Shown piece by piece: positions 24,930-36,350 of a stretch of DNA of 64,000 bases; positions within the stretch are counted from its first letter, which is position 1; every line of letters starts with the position of its first letter. Origin of the DNA: Raphanus sativus (taxonomy: Eukaryota; Streptophyta; Magnoliopsida; Brassicales; Brassicaceae); NCBI RefSeq assembly GCF_000801105.2, contig NC_079519.1:34075288-34139287 (forward strand), written 5' to 3'. The notes under the pieces are model-generated. The model worked only from the letters and a program-made list of their open reading frames with translations. It was not told where the DNA came from and did no database searches. The position numbers and the translations under genes were made by a program.

Positions 24930-26403
24930 TCAAGCATCAGGTGCTCGTCTGTTTCGTTGTGTCAACGCACAATGTAACTGGTATAATACAACAATCGTAA
25001 CTGGGAAACCTACTAACCACTTTGCAGTTCTTAAAATGGTCATATCTGTGAAAACAAGACTAGCTATGAAGAGTCTAAAGAGAAAAGCCACAAGAAAAGC
25101 CGAAACAAACACTTCCCCATTCGTTAATTTTGAATGCGAGTCATTGTGGAACTCTAAGGGCAAGGAGAATCCCGGGTCCGAGGCTATGTCTAGCTCCTTC
25201 TTAACCTCTCTAATGATATCCATGGCAAGAGGGATACTCGAGCTGCACCAGGCGAGTCAGAGAAACCGATGAGTATACACATGTATGTACTATCAAACAA
25301 AATTTTACTGTTATATACTCCCACCGTTTTTTTCAATACTTCAAGTTTTAGAAGATTCTTTTATTCCAAATTTGATGATGTTTTCAATATAAATTTTATT
25401 GACAGATAATGTTATATGACCAATGGTTTTATAAAGTCTATTTTATTTTTAGTTAAATTTTGACTAGGTAAATAATTAATGATATTTTTGTTTTTAAAAT
25501 GAAAAAAACTGCTAGGTAACTAGTAGAGGTAAAATTTATATTGATTAAAGTGAAATGAATATTAGAATGATGGAATTATAAAATAGCAAACAAGCGAATT
25601 TATTTACTTTACTTTTAAATGTGTACATTTAAAAAAATTGATAAAACGTAATTACTTTTAAATGTTTACATTTAAAAATTGATGATTAATAAGAGCATGA
25701 TCACTTTTTGAATACATGAAATTATAAAGCGTGATATACTGATTATTATGATGTTTTCGTAAATTATAATAGAAAAATAAATCATTATATAGTTGAGCAA
25801 AAGATTGATTTTAAGAGCAATCAATTAGTCAATGAGAAAGCTGATAAGCATTATAACTGATGATTCATTGTGTCAGTTTTCCAGCAAAGAAACGATGGTT
25901 AATCATAGATTAGTTGTATACCTTTGTGTTTCCCACGTCAAACTGGGCTCCATTCTTGAAATAGTCATCACCGACGTTTCCCATCTTTGAACCCTAAAAG
26001 GATCGTATTTGTATTTCGTATATCTTTTTCTCAGCTCCACGAATCGATCTCCAAACTCTCCCTCGAAGTTTCTCACGTCGTTCTTGCTCACGTTAAAGAA
26101 GATAGGAATTACCAAGAGTTTGTTGTTGTTTGCTCGTTCCTTCATTTTAACAAGCTCGTCCAAGCACCACTCTGCTTCTGGATAACAGGGTGAGAAGATA
26201 ACGAGCGCGATTGTTGACTCCTCGATGCAAGTGAATATCCGGTCTAGGTCTCTTCCCCACCATTCGTCTCTGTCCATGAAAACGTTTAGTATCCCTAGAT
26301 CGGCCAAGCCCGACACGAGATGTTTGATGAAATCATCGGGCAACTCCGCTGCGCCTGAATTGACAAATACTTGGGGTGGTCGTGGTCGTGCTGGATCCAC
26401 CAT
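24930..26403 (-). CDS. TIR-domain protein with a C-terminal membrane segment
   Basis: Two exons join in phase 2: 26403-25922 and 25242-24930, giving 264 residues. Residues ~10-150 form a plant TIR domain: PQVFVNSGAAELPDDFIKHL, DRDEWWGRDL, IEESTIALVIFSPCY and EWCLDELVKM. The glutamate of the WCLxEL motif, which is the NAD-cleaving residue in enzymatic plant TIRs, is present. Exon 2 has the linker IIREVKKEL and then hydrophobic spans (VFVSAFLVAFLFRLF, WLVGFPVTIVVLYQL). No NB-ARC or LRR follows, so this is a TIR-only type with a membrane tail, like the small TIR cluster near Arabidopsis At5g44900-44920. It is the first of three related units on this strand. Exon 2 is supported by phase and by similarity to its neighbours. 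Confidence 0.72.
25315..25575. mobile_element. Possible degenerate Stowaway-like MITE in the TIR intron
   Basis: The left end ACTCCCACCGTTTTTTTCAA resembles the common CTCCCTCCGT end, as at 11964. The right end is too diverged to place firmly. It lies wholly in the intron of the TIR gene. Confidence 0.3.
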
Positions 26404-27345
26404 TGAGCGTTGGTCAAGAAAAAGAGACGGTGTTTCTTGTGTTTTTTTGGAACTGCTTCTGAATTAAACGAACAACAAAAATAATAAATATAGAACACGA
26501 AGACTTTGGGTAATGTGCTAATACATCAAATACTTTTTCCGATTATAATTCCTTTTTGTAATTTCCAGCTCATTAGCAATAAAAAATCATAGATGTTTGT
26601 ATATTATGAAACCAATCTCTGCTGGCAGGGTCTACGCTCCACGTCTTTAAGTGATTTGCTTAGTTTCACTAAAGTGTAATTAGCGAGTTGTAAACAGATT
26701 TAACAAAATAGTACTCGTGTGTTTTAATTTAAAAATTGTTTTCATGTTATCACATATATTAGAAATACAACATTGAATTTTATTATATATATAGAAAATT
26801 GTGACCAACATTATTTGACATTTTTAAAGTATACTAATTTAATAAACTCAATTATATTTTTTGAAGTTTATAATTATTAATTAGTAAAAATAGATAAAAC
26901 ATCAAAAATATCTTTAATTATTAAAAAAAATCAAAACATTTATCTCTTTGACTGAAAAGAGAATTCCATTAAAAATATCGAAATGCAACAATATTTTTTT
27001 CTCAGATTCTTTGCGTTTACGTTTGTTACAGTGTCATTATAACATAAGAAACGTAAAAGCAAATGCAAGATAGACAATCATATCCTAAATCTACAGTTTA
27101 CCACTCACCACTCGCTTTCCACAGCTCCGTTGATTATGCAACAATTGAACGACCCAACAGAAAAGAACCAATCGAAACAAGACCTACCATATAAGGACCA
27201 AGAACTATTGTAAGGATGAAAATCAGACTGAGGAAATGGACACCAGATTGTAACCAGTTCTTCGGTTATTGCCGCCAAATGGTTGCGTTTTACTTCTTTT
27301 TTTTTGTCACTGAATAATACTAATAAAAAAAAAACTTTCCTCTCT
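26404..27345. other. Intergenic region between TIR units
   Basis: Promoter of the TIR gene, then AT-rich DNA. No gene seen. Confidence 0.35.
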
Positions 27346-27481
27346 CTAGGAGATATCTTTTAAAACTTTCTTAACCTCATCCATGATTGCACTCACGAAC
27401 CTACTCTGATAGCTGTCGTAGCAAACCTCTGCTCCAATTGCTTGAAGTATCCTTCCATCCATTTCTTTAAGATTTGGACCT
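27346..27481 (-). pseudogene. Orphan 3' exon of a TIR-type gene
   Basis: After an acceptor (CACTTCAG at 27489-27482) the minus strand reads GPNLKEMDGRILQ... ending SRFVSAIMDEVKKVLKDIS and a stop at 27346. The end lines up with exon 2 of the TIR gene at 28690-31300 (NLAKLITKEVKKMLTEIS), and the splice phase (2) is the same. No TIR exon is found upstream and the membrane segment is missing. It is best read as the remnant of a third TIR copy. An open stretch at 27530-27714 with splice-like ends may once have belonged to it but resembles nothing known. Confidence 0.5.
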
Positions 27482-28064
27482 CTGAAGTGATTTTGGGATC
27501 ACATGTGGGGTGTTAATGTTTTTTCTTACGAAATTTATCTTGGTGATTTTGTAGGATGGCTTGCAAGTTGGTATCGGCTATGGTAGTTAGATGTTGTTCA
27601 TGCTCACTTCCAGTTACCGTCACGTAGTTGTGGATATTTCCCTCTTTAGCTATCTCTATGTTAGAATCAGGCCTGGATAGAACCAAAATCCATTCCACCA
27701 TATCAGAGATAGTCCTGAATATAGCGAAATGAAACATGTTAGGGTCTTTGAATACTTTTAAAAAAAAAGTTACATTGAAAAAGATCTCCGAATTTATAAA
27801 ATATAGTTTTTTAAACCTTACTAACATGTTTATGGTTTTCAATATCTCAGGAACGCCCTTACGCAATACACATCAGTCATCAGGGAAACCAATTGGACTG
27901 GCGAAAACAGGTGTATAGTCTTTTTGGTTATTAAACAAATAAGTTAATTTCATATTCTTTTACTACTCTTATATTTACACACAATTAATAAGTTATCATG
28001 ACAATTGGCAACCGTAGGATTAATTTTCAAGGATCATCAGTTGCAGCAGAAAACGCATTAGTTA
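27482..28064. other. Intergenic region with an unrecognised open stretch
   Basis: Minus frame 27714-27530 (TISDMVEWILVLSRPDSN at its start) is bounded by CTATATTCAG and C|GTAAGA splice-like signals. It could be an exon of unknown family. No other features are seen. Confidence 0.25.
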
Positions 28065-28356
28065 GAGCACTTCCATCAGCAAATCTTTCCAATCTCGATT
28101 CCCTAGGTAGTTTTACATTATTTTATATTTTTTTTTCGTTTGATTTTTCTTTTTTCTAAAAAATAAAATAAAATAATAATACTCAAATCTATCGCAGACC
28201 GACATCTGTCGTGAGGCCCACAGAACAGTTAAAAATCGAGTTCATCCCACTGAACTCCCAAGGCTCAGGTTCATCATCAAATGTATATTATATTATTTAT
28301 TTTTTTGGGAAACGTGTGAGCCTCCCCCCCCCCCCAATCCTTTAATAGAGATGCTC
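28065..28356. mobile_element. PIF/Harbinger-like MITE with TTA target duplication
   Basis: The left end GAGCACTTCCATCAGC and the inverted right end GAGCATCTCTATTAAAGG match each other and the common Brassicaceae GAGCATCTCCA end. TTA flanks both sides (28062-28064 and 28357-28359). The 292 bp interior is non-coding and includes a run of twelve C residues at 28324-28335. Confidence 0.72.
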
Positions 28357-28689
28357 TTAGCAAGTTAGTCACTATTGATCTTTTGTCTATGCCAAAAGCA
28401 CTCAAGGGCTCGTCCGTGGTATTTTAGCTGCAAAACCCCGATTATGATTAAACAATATTTTATTGTACTCTTTGCTACATATCACTATCTTTTGAATAAT
28501 AAATACACATTCTTAGGTTCCGAGTCATTTTATGTTTTAAATGATATATATACACTTAACACAATTATTTTATTATAAAATAAAATAAAAATTTGAATTA
28601 TTAAAAAAAAAGTAAAAAATTTGGGTCGTTACAAGATCACAATTCGATCATTGTTAATCCATCGATTGCTACCGTTCAGTTTCGATTGG

Positions 28690-31300
28690 TTATTGAACGA
28701 TCCAGTAAAATATAAAATACCGCAGATAAACAATAAAAGGTAAGGCATCTTCAAAAAAAAACAATAAAAGGTAAGGAGCAATAAGCATTGTCATAAGAAA
28801 AACAAGAACTCCTTTAGGTACCACCGATATAATCAGCCCCTTTGTTTTCCCCCACAAAGAGTTACGTTTTGCTTCGGCTAGTTGTTCTAGTCTGATGCGT
28901 TCTTCTTCTTCTCTCTTGGAGATTTCTGTTAACATTTTCTTAACCTCTTTGGTAATTAATTTCGCGAGATTCCTTTCATACCAGTAACCATGCAAAATGT
29001 AACCTACATTTCCATGATACCTCCTGTTACACAGTGACAAAGATCAATAATCATTTGGTTTATGTTGTCGCCTTTAAAATAGCAATAAAATATGGGTTGT
29101 AGCCAAAATGCTTAAACTAAAGAACTAACAACTTCATCAATTGACTAGTAAAATTGTTCTTTATCCTCCTCAGTTAAAATCCCTTTTAACTAAACATAAA
29201 TTCATAATGAATTGAGTTTTATAGATATTTGTTTTTCATTTTAATAAATATGTTTTACTATTCTTGAAACAATTAATACATATTGAAGAAAAATTTCTTC
29301 ACTAGGAGGGATTCTTAAACGTTTAAGGATTTACTAATTATTTTTGAAGAAAAAAGTAAATAGGGTTTTGGAATTTTTTTTTTGAATAGTGAGTTTCATG
29401 ATGTTTTCATTATTATTATTTTCATATTTTCATATTTTCTTATTTTAAATATTTAAGTGCATTATATCAATTAGTTTTTTATTTTTGCTAAATGGTTATT
29501 TGTATCGATTAGTTTTTAGCTAAACTTTTAAAATCAATTTAACAACACACATTAAACTAAGAAAACACTCCCTTATTGTAGGTGGTGTTACTCATTTCGA
29601 TTTTTCAGCTAACTCCTGTAAGAACCTATTTTATCCATACTTCTTTTGGATTTATCTTATTTTGGTTTTGGTTCGAATATTTTTAGATATTAAAATAAAC
29701 ATAGAATTGCGTATTTGAGGTATTTGATAAGTTTGAATACTTATTTCGGTGATTATCTTTGTATTAAGTTCTTTGGAGTTTTTTATGTTTTAAGATTTTT
29801 GGGGTTTGAAGTGTATAAAAGATTCGATTAACAACATTTCAAGTTTGGATAAATTTTACTATGTTATTCATTCAAATATGGATCAGGTCTTTCGGTTCGA
29901 ATACAGTTTAGATCTTGAATTTTGGATTTTTTTGCTCAAGCCTACCTAATTGTATAGTCTTTTAGCAATTTATTTATGGTATAATTAGAAATATAAAAGT
30001 TTGCATTATTAGATAATGATACTACATAAAACTATGATATTAGTTAGAATTTATGATAATTGGTTACGTGATCTGTAAGCAACAATATGTATTTTTCCTC
30101 TTTTTGTAAGTAACATTTCTTCTTCTCACCTAAAACTACAGAGCAAAGTCTTGAAACAAGGACGGGACAAAAAAATCGGAATCGAAGAACCAAACCGAAA
30201 TGCCCGAAATCGGACAGAAACTTTCAAATACTCGAATGCTTCTATATCTAAATAACCGAACCAAACCGGAATCAATCTGAAAACTGAACGGGTGATCGAA
30301 TATATAAAATATTAAGTATATATACATATAACATAACTATATATATTTATAATTTAAAAATATATTAAAAGTATCCAAAATATTTTAAGAAAACTAAATT
30401 ATTACGAAGTATCCGAATTACCCGAAAGTATCCAGATATTTTTATCTGAAATATCCAAAATAATCCAAAATATCCAAGATTTTTATCATAATTATCCTAA
30501 TTATTTGATATTTTACCTAGTAAACCTGATATTAACCAAAACTATCCGAACTACCCGAAATAACCGAACCAGAATCGAATTATTTTCTGAGTATTTTTCA
30601 GTTTCTATTTTTACTATCCAAACCGAACCAAACCCGAAACTACCCGAACCGAACTAAAAATAAATCAAATAGTAAATGGATCTTCTAGTCCATTATCCAA
30701 ATTACCCGATATCCAAAATAACTGAACCGAACCGAATCGATACCTGTCCAGACTTACTCAAAACAGAGGAAAGGGACAAGACAATGAAAACCTGATTTGT
30801 GACGACAGACCAAACTTTCCTGAAACAGACGTTAACGCTTTTTTCCATTTGTTCGTCCTTTTCTTGTCTCTGCTAGATGTTGTCCGGAAATTTTCTCCAA
30901 AGTTTCCTTCCAGTTTCTTCACATCTTCAGCTTTCACGTTGAAGAAGACAGGAAACACATCAAGTTTGCCTTTATCCATGCATTCGTTGATCTTAACCAG
31001 CTCATTTAAGCACCATTTTGACTCCGTGTACCTCTCCGAGAAGATCGTCACCGCAATTCTTGACTTCTCGATCTCAGCAAAGAGAGTCTCAAGATCCTCG
31101 CCTCTCACCGCATCTTCATCCACGAAGACGTTGACCAGCTCTTCCTTTAGGTCATCAACAAGAACTTTTACAAATCTACGCAGCTCTCCTCGAAAGTTGA
31201 TGAACACTTGATATTGCGGCGGGATCGGTCTTATAATCTCAGATGAAAATGAGTAGGAGACTCCCATAATGTCGGAATATGAGGAGAAGGAGAACTCCAT
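28690..31300 (-). CDS. TIR-domain protein with coiled-coil and C-terminal membrane anchor
   Basis: Two exons join in phase 2: 31300-30792 and 29023-28690, giving 280 residues. The start is the ATG at 31300 (MEFSFSSYSD); longer readings start at non-ATG codons. Residues ~28-165 are a TIR domain: PQYQVFINFRGELRRFVK, DEDAVRGEDL, IEKSRIAVTIFSERYTES and KWCLNELVKI, with the WCLxEL glutamate present. Exon 2 gives LAKLITKEVKKMLTEIS, a charged helix (KREEEERIRLEQLAEAKR) likely to form a coiled coil, then membrane segments (GVLVFLMTMLIAPYLLLFFF) and a hydrophobic end. TIR plus coiled coil plus tail anchor is the layout of the Arabidopsis TIR-KASH type; whether the last residues form a KASH peptide is not established. 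The 1.77 kb intron is filled with dispersed repeat. Confidence 0.75.
30128..30760. repeat. Dispersed CCGAA/TATCC repeat in the TIR gene intron
   Basis: Dense in CCGAACC, CCCGAA, TATCCGAA and ATCCAAAATA words, the reverse complement of the repeat at 1955-2570. It lies inside the intron of the TIR gene at 28690-31300 and accounts for much of its length. A weaker relative is at 29590-29950. Confidence 0.55.
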
Positions 31301-32216
31301 TGGGGATTGTGGGCTTCTGAGGAAGTTGTTTGCCAGAGTAAAAGAAAAAGAGTAAGGCAACAACGTGCTTTGATAACAACAATGCCGTTTAATGATTGGC
31401 CGTAATTTAATGAAGTTGACCTTAATTTGATACTTTAACTAATCCATCTAATCATATACACAAAAAACAGTCAGAATAGAATTTTACTAGTACTATATAA
31501 ATTCTGATTTTTTGGTGGATTCTGTAAACCTTATTTAGACTAAAGTGAATTAGTTTTCTTGGTTTAATTTGCTAGGGAGGCTCATTCAGATGGAACAAAC
31601 GAACAATTAGTGCCCAAAAATCTAACTTCTCATTTGTGTTATTGAGATTGCTGCTATCACACACGATACAATTAGTTAAGCTAGCTAAAGGAGCTTTGCG
31701 ATTCTCCTGTTACAAGAAATTATAAAACTTCTTCTACTGCTGCTACAAGAATATAATTTGCATTACATTTACATTACAAGAATATATATATGTAATTAAT
31801 TAGTATATAACCTTTTGCCTTGTTCAAAAAAAAAAAAAAAACCTTTGCCATCTATCACCTAGGTACAAGAAACTAGTGTTCCAAATTCAATTTTTTTAGA
31901 GTTGCAGATATACAACCACCAAGTTCATGGGTTTTCTTAGCTGTGTTTTAGGATTTAAAAAACTAATTCAACTGCTGATGAAAAACTATACTGTCAATTT
32001 ATAAAAATGTATGAAAATAGAAGACAGGAGTGGTGAATAATGCAAACTGAGATTGCCATAGCTAAAATGAGATTCAATTCAAAACGAAGATGCAAGATCG
32101 GTCTTCTTAGATTACCATGAAAGAAGAAGGCAGAAGCAACAAAGCCAGAATCATGTTTGAGTTTCATAACCAAAGGAAGAAAAAAAAGGGTAACAAAACA
32201 ACCACACGAGATAGAA
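31301..32216. other. Intergenic region
   Basis: Promoter side of the TIR gene and the presumed 3' UTR of NDPK1 (last ~150 bases). No gene seen. Confidence 0.35.
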
Positions 32217-32844
32217 TCATTCGTAGATCCAAGAATGAAGGCTGCTCTGCCAGTTCACAGGTCCGTCAGGGAACCACAACGCAGCTTCCTTGTTAGCACT
32301 CTCCACAGAGTCACTCCCATGGATCACGTTCCTACCAATGTCAATAGAATAATCCCCACGGATGGTTCCTGGTTCAGAAGCAGCAGGGTTGGTCGCTCCA
32401 ATAATCTTCCTTCCTGTCAAGACAACATTCTTTCCCTCCCAGATCATAGCAACGACTGGTCCAGAGATAATGTAATCAACAAGGCCGTTGAAGAATGGCT
32501 TGGCAGACAAGTCTTGGTAGTGTTTCTCAGCAAAAGAACGGTCCACAGTGATCATCTTTAGACCTAAAGATATGCCAACAATCAAAACAGATATCATCAA
32601 CTACAGAGCATTTATATATTATCTATTCCATTACTAAGCAGAGCTATTTTACCTTTCAAAGTGAAACCCTTCTTTTCGAATCTGCAGATGATTTCACCGA
32701 TCTGAAGATGATGGAGCAGACATAATCAATAAACTTGCGAGGAAAGTCAGAGATTTGACAACAAAACAATGAAGAAGGTGAGTAGAAACGTACCAGGCCC
32801 CTCTGGACGCCGTCGGGCTTGATCATGATGAAAGTTTGCTCCAT
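32217..32844 (-). CDS. NDPK1: Nucleoside diphosphate kinase, cytosolic type 1
   Basis: The enzyme transfers the gamma phosphate from ATP to nucleoside diphosphates through a phospho-histidine. Three exons join in phase: 32844-32794, 32701-32653, 32563-32217, giving 148 residues, the usual length. The start [17 protein letters not shown] lacks any transit peptide, so the protein should be cytosolic. The active-site block [12 protein letters not shown] contains the catalytic histidine, and [20 protein letters not shown] and WFPDGPVNW are intact. The sequence differs from the Arabidopsis protein in only scattered positions. No damage is seen. Confidence 0.95.
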
Positions 32845-33758
32845 TGTGAGATCTTTGTTACCAGTTAACTCGTCGGCGATACCTAGACGCTGTGAAGAGA
32901 AGAAGGAGATTTATATATATATCAAGAACCCTAAATGCCAAGAATATGCGCTCTCGCTGTAGAGGTTTCAGCCTGATGGGCCCTAAAGATTTTTGCTTAT
33001 TTTCTACAACTTCGTCAATTATTTATTTAAAGGCCCATCAAGCCTCACTTGAAACTAGAACGTTTAACATTTTTGGGCTTTCAAACGTAATCAAGAAAAT
33101 AACCAATCAAAATGCAAATGTTAACATGTTTGCGCTTTCAAACGTAATCAAGAAAATAACCAATCAAAATGCAAACTCATAGCAAAACTAATTTGTGGAA
33201 GCCCTAGGATAAACAACTGTAGTTTTTTCCTGTATTGGTTTCTCTAGGATGTTATGTTTTGAGTTCAAATGGGATTTAATTGCTTTAGATTAGTTCTCGT
33301 GACATGATTTTCTGATAGGTTACTTTCTGGTTTTATACTCCATCGTACATTATCTTTCTGGAGTCATATTATTTTCTTAGAAATTCACAAAGAAAAGGCC
33401 AGCTAGCATGCGCCAGGTTGTGGAATGGAATTATTCCTTTATAGTGTATGATTTATTAATTTTTTGCAGTGTCAATATATGTAACGAGCGTCCCACTTCC
33501 TCATTATTGACTTAGTAGCTTATTTAGCAACACTGGAGGAGATAGCCTGAGACGGTTTCTGAAGGTAGGTAGCCAGTGAGTATTTAACATTTTATCTTTA
33601 GCTCTGTCACACTCAATTAATATGCAGAGCTGAAGAATTCTATGTTCTAACTTGGCTAATTTGAGACTGATTTTTGATTGGTGAGTTTGTTGACTTCTTT
33701 TTTTTTTTTGGTTGCTGCCAGAACACTTGGAGATCCTTACTGACTTCGGCCATTAGAG
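32845..33758. other. Shared upstream region of NDPK1 and the ankyrin gene, with a 57 bp tandem duplication
   Basis: NDPK1 runs left and the ankyrin gene runs right from this ~0.9 kb gap. A 57 bp unit (starting TTAACAT and containing GCTTTCAAACGTAATCAAG) is present twice in tandem at 33064-33177 with only three or so differences. GGGCCCAT/GGCCCATCA-type elements (32978, 33032) resemble site II promoter motifs common in plant housekeeping genes. Confidence 0.5.
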
Positions 33759-36280
33759 ATGAACAATTTGGAAAGAAGCGAACCTTCTCAAGACATTGAA
33801 GGACCAGGTCCAGGTGACTCAACTGAACCTATAACAACGAATGTTCAGGAAGCTGTGAGAGTGGATATTGCACTACCAAACACATCATCACCCAGTCAAA
33901 TTTTCATCCCAGGAAGAAAGGAATATCTGGATCTCTGTGTTCCTCTGTATCAAGCTGCTCTGAAAGGTAAATGGAAAGATGCCAAGGTAATAATTGATCA
34001 GAACAACGATATTGTACGTGCAGCAGTTACCCGTAATCAGGAGACGACTCTTCACATTGCCGCTGCTACAAAGCACAAGACATTTGTGAAACATCTTCTT
34101 GCAGAAATGAGTAAAAGTGATCTGGCCCTGAAGAACAAAGATGACAACACAGCGATCTGTTTCGCTGCTGCCTCGGGAACTAAGAAGATTGCTGAAATGA
34201 TGGTCGATAAAAATGAAGATCTTCCAATGATTCGAGGCAATGGGAGAGTGACTCCACTTTACATGGCTGCTTTATTTGGACATAGGGAGATGGTTTTGTA
34301 CCTTTACGACAAGACAGACTTTGGAAGCCTAGGTGCTTCCGAGCTTGTTGATCTCTTTCATGCCATCATAGGAGCTGATATCTATGGTATCTATTTTTTT
34401 TTGTTTCTCATTGTGTTGATTTATACTCTTTTGACTTTTTTTGAAGATATTTGTATCATGCAGTATTAGGCTAATAGTATATTAGTATGTGAAGATATTT
34501 GTTTCTAAACCTCTTTTACTGTCCTGTGAGAGATATGACACATGTGAGACCCCTCTTAAACAGATGTTGCTCTGAGGATGTTTGAGTGGAAGAAGGAGTT
34601 AGCCACTTCACAAAATAGTAGTGGAGAGATTGCTTTGCACTTAATGGCCCGGAAACCTACAGCAATTGGCCGTGAGAGACAGCTCAATATCTTTAAGAGA
34701 CTAGCAAATTCCAGTAAGTACATAAATTTGTAATACCCCTGCCGGTATAAAGACATTTAGTACAAGAAATATCACACATACTCTTTTTTTTTTATTATAC
34801 AGAGATATCTTGACCCCACATAAATGGGTCCAGACTAATCACACAAACTTTTTTTGAACTGCTCACATTTTTTTTTATCTAGTTTTTGAAGGTTTCTACT
34901 TTGAGGATAAAATGATGGCTTTAGCTCATCAACTGGTTGAGCGTATGTGGAAATTAGTTGTGAGGGAACCTGAGCCCAGAGTTTCAGAATTACTTAGGAC
35001 ACCAACGAGGTTACTCTTCGATGCTGCGTCATCAGGGAACGTCGAGTTTCTAGTGATTCTAATCCGTGCGTATCCTGATCTTCTATGGAAAGTGGATGAG
35101 AAGAACCAGAGCCTGTTTCACGTTGCTGCACTAAACCGTCATGAAAGCATCTTTAATATCATTTACGAACTTGGTTCAATCAAGGATTTGATAGCGGCAT
35201 ATAAGGAAGTTTCAACTAGAAACAATATGTTGCATCTCGTAGCTAGCTTGCCTCCTCCTGGTCGTTTGCAGATAGTGTCCGGGGCAGCACTTCAAATGCA
35301 AAGAGAACTTTTATGGTTCAAGGTAAGATTGCCTTTGTGTATCTTTTTTAGTTTGTTTGGCCTTAGGCCCGTAATCTCCCCTAGGTCCGAAGTCAGTATT
35401 TAGATATTCCTATTTAAAGAATAACCCCCTGTCCCAAAGGTAGTTTGAACTCCGGACATAAAAACACTTCCAATGGAGGATTCTTGTTCTTGGGTTCTAA
35501 AAACACATATGTGTGTATGTATATATTATATATGTGTATGTAATTACAGGGTTCTAAGATTTACGAGAAATCCAACCGAAAGTATCTAAAGCAACACTTT
35601 GGTGGTTTAGTAGATGTGTATCTTACAAAACTAACAAATGTTTCTTCTGTCTTGCATTGTAGGCTGTGAAAAAGATTGTCCCTCATTCATACATCAAGGC
35701 CAAAAATAGCAAAGGAGAAGTGGCACAAGACCTCTTTACAGAGCAACACAAAGAATTGCAAAAAGAAGGAGAGAAATGGATGAAAGATACTGCAACCTCT
35801 TGCATGCTCGTCTCAACTTTGATAGCCACTGTGGTTTTTGCCGCGCCTTTTACAGTACCAGGCGGACTTAATGACACAACCGGGTTCCCCACCTTTAAGA
35901 ATAAGCTGTGGTTCAATGTTTTCCTATTGTCAGATGCAGTTGCTCTTTTTACTTCGTCAATTTCCATAGTGATTTTCCTCTCCATCCTCACTTCAAGGTA
36001 CGCTGAAGATGATTTTCTGGTTTCGCTACCCTCGAGACTGATGTTAGGGCTGTTAGCGTTATTTGTGTCCATAAACAGCATGGTCATATCCTTCAGTGCT
36101 ACACTGTTCTTGATCCCAGACTGGAGTTTTGCATGGAACCTAACCCTCCTCATCTCCCTTGCTTTCATCATCTCTCTGTCATTTGCTCTGCTTCACGTTA
36201 AGCTTTGGTTCGACACTCTTCGCTCCGCCTATTGGTCCAAGTACCTATTTCAGTCACAAAGCCGGAGATTGTATCTTTGA
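33759..36280 (+). CDS. Ankyrin-repeat protein with PGG domain (ACD6/ITN1-like superfamily)
   Basis: Four exons join in phase: 33759-34386, 34564-34713, 34883-35322, 35663-36280, giving 611 residues. Ankyrin repeats are seen at residues ~65-200 (YQAALKGKWKDAKVII, TTLHIAAATKHKTFVKHLL, TPLYMAALFGHREMVLYLY) and again at ~300-350 (RLLFDAASSGNVEFLVILI, SLFHVAALNRHESIFNIIY). The C-terminal PGG domain has DTATSCMLVSTLIATVVFAA and VPGG, then further hydrophobic segments, suggesting four membrane spans. Relatives include ACD6 and ITN1, which act in defence and salt signalling, and the At3g54070/At5g04700 group, which this one resembles most by layout. A precise orthologue was not resolved. Exact splice phase and a full domain set argue for an intact gene. 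Confidence 0.9.
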
Positions 36281-36350
36281 ACGGTCTTGCCTTTACTTTC
36301 CTTGAAAGGGCACCTGAGCTTTCTAGAATTTCACATTTTAATTTCAAGGT

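Noticed and set aside
28324..28335. Run of twelve C residues
   Set aside because: Simple mononucleotide slippage inside a MITE; no function suggested.
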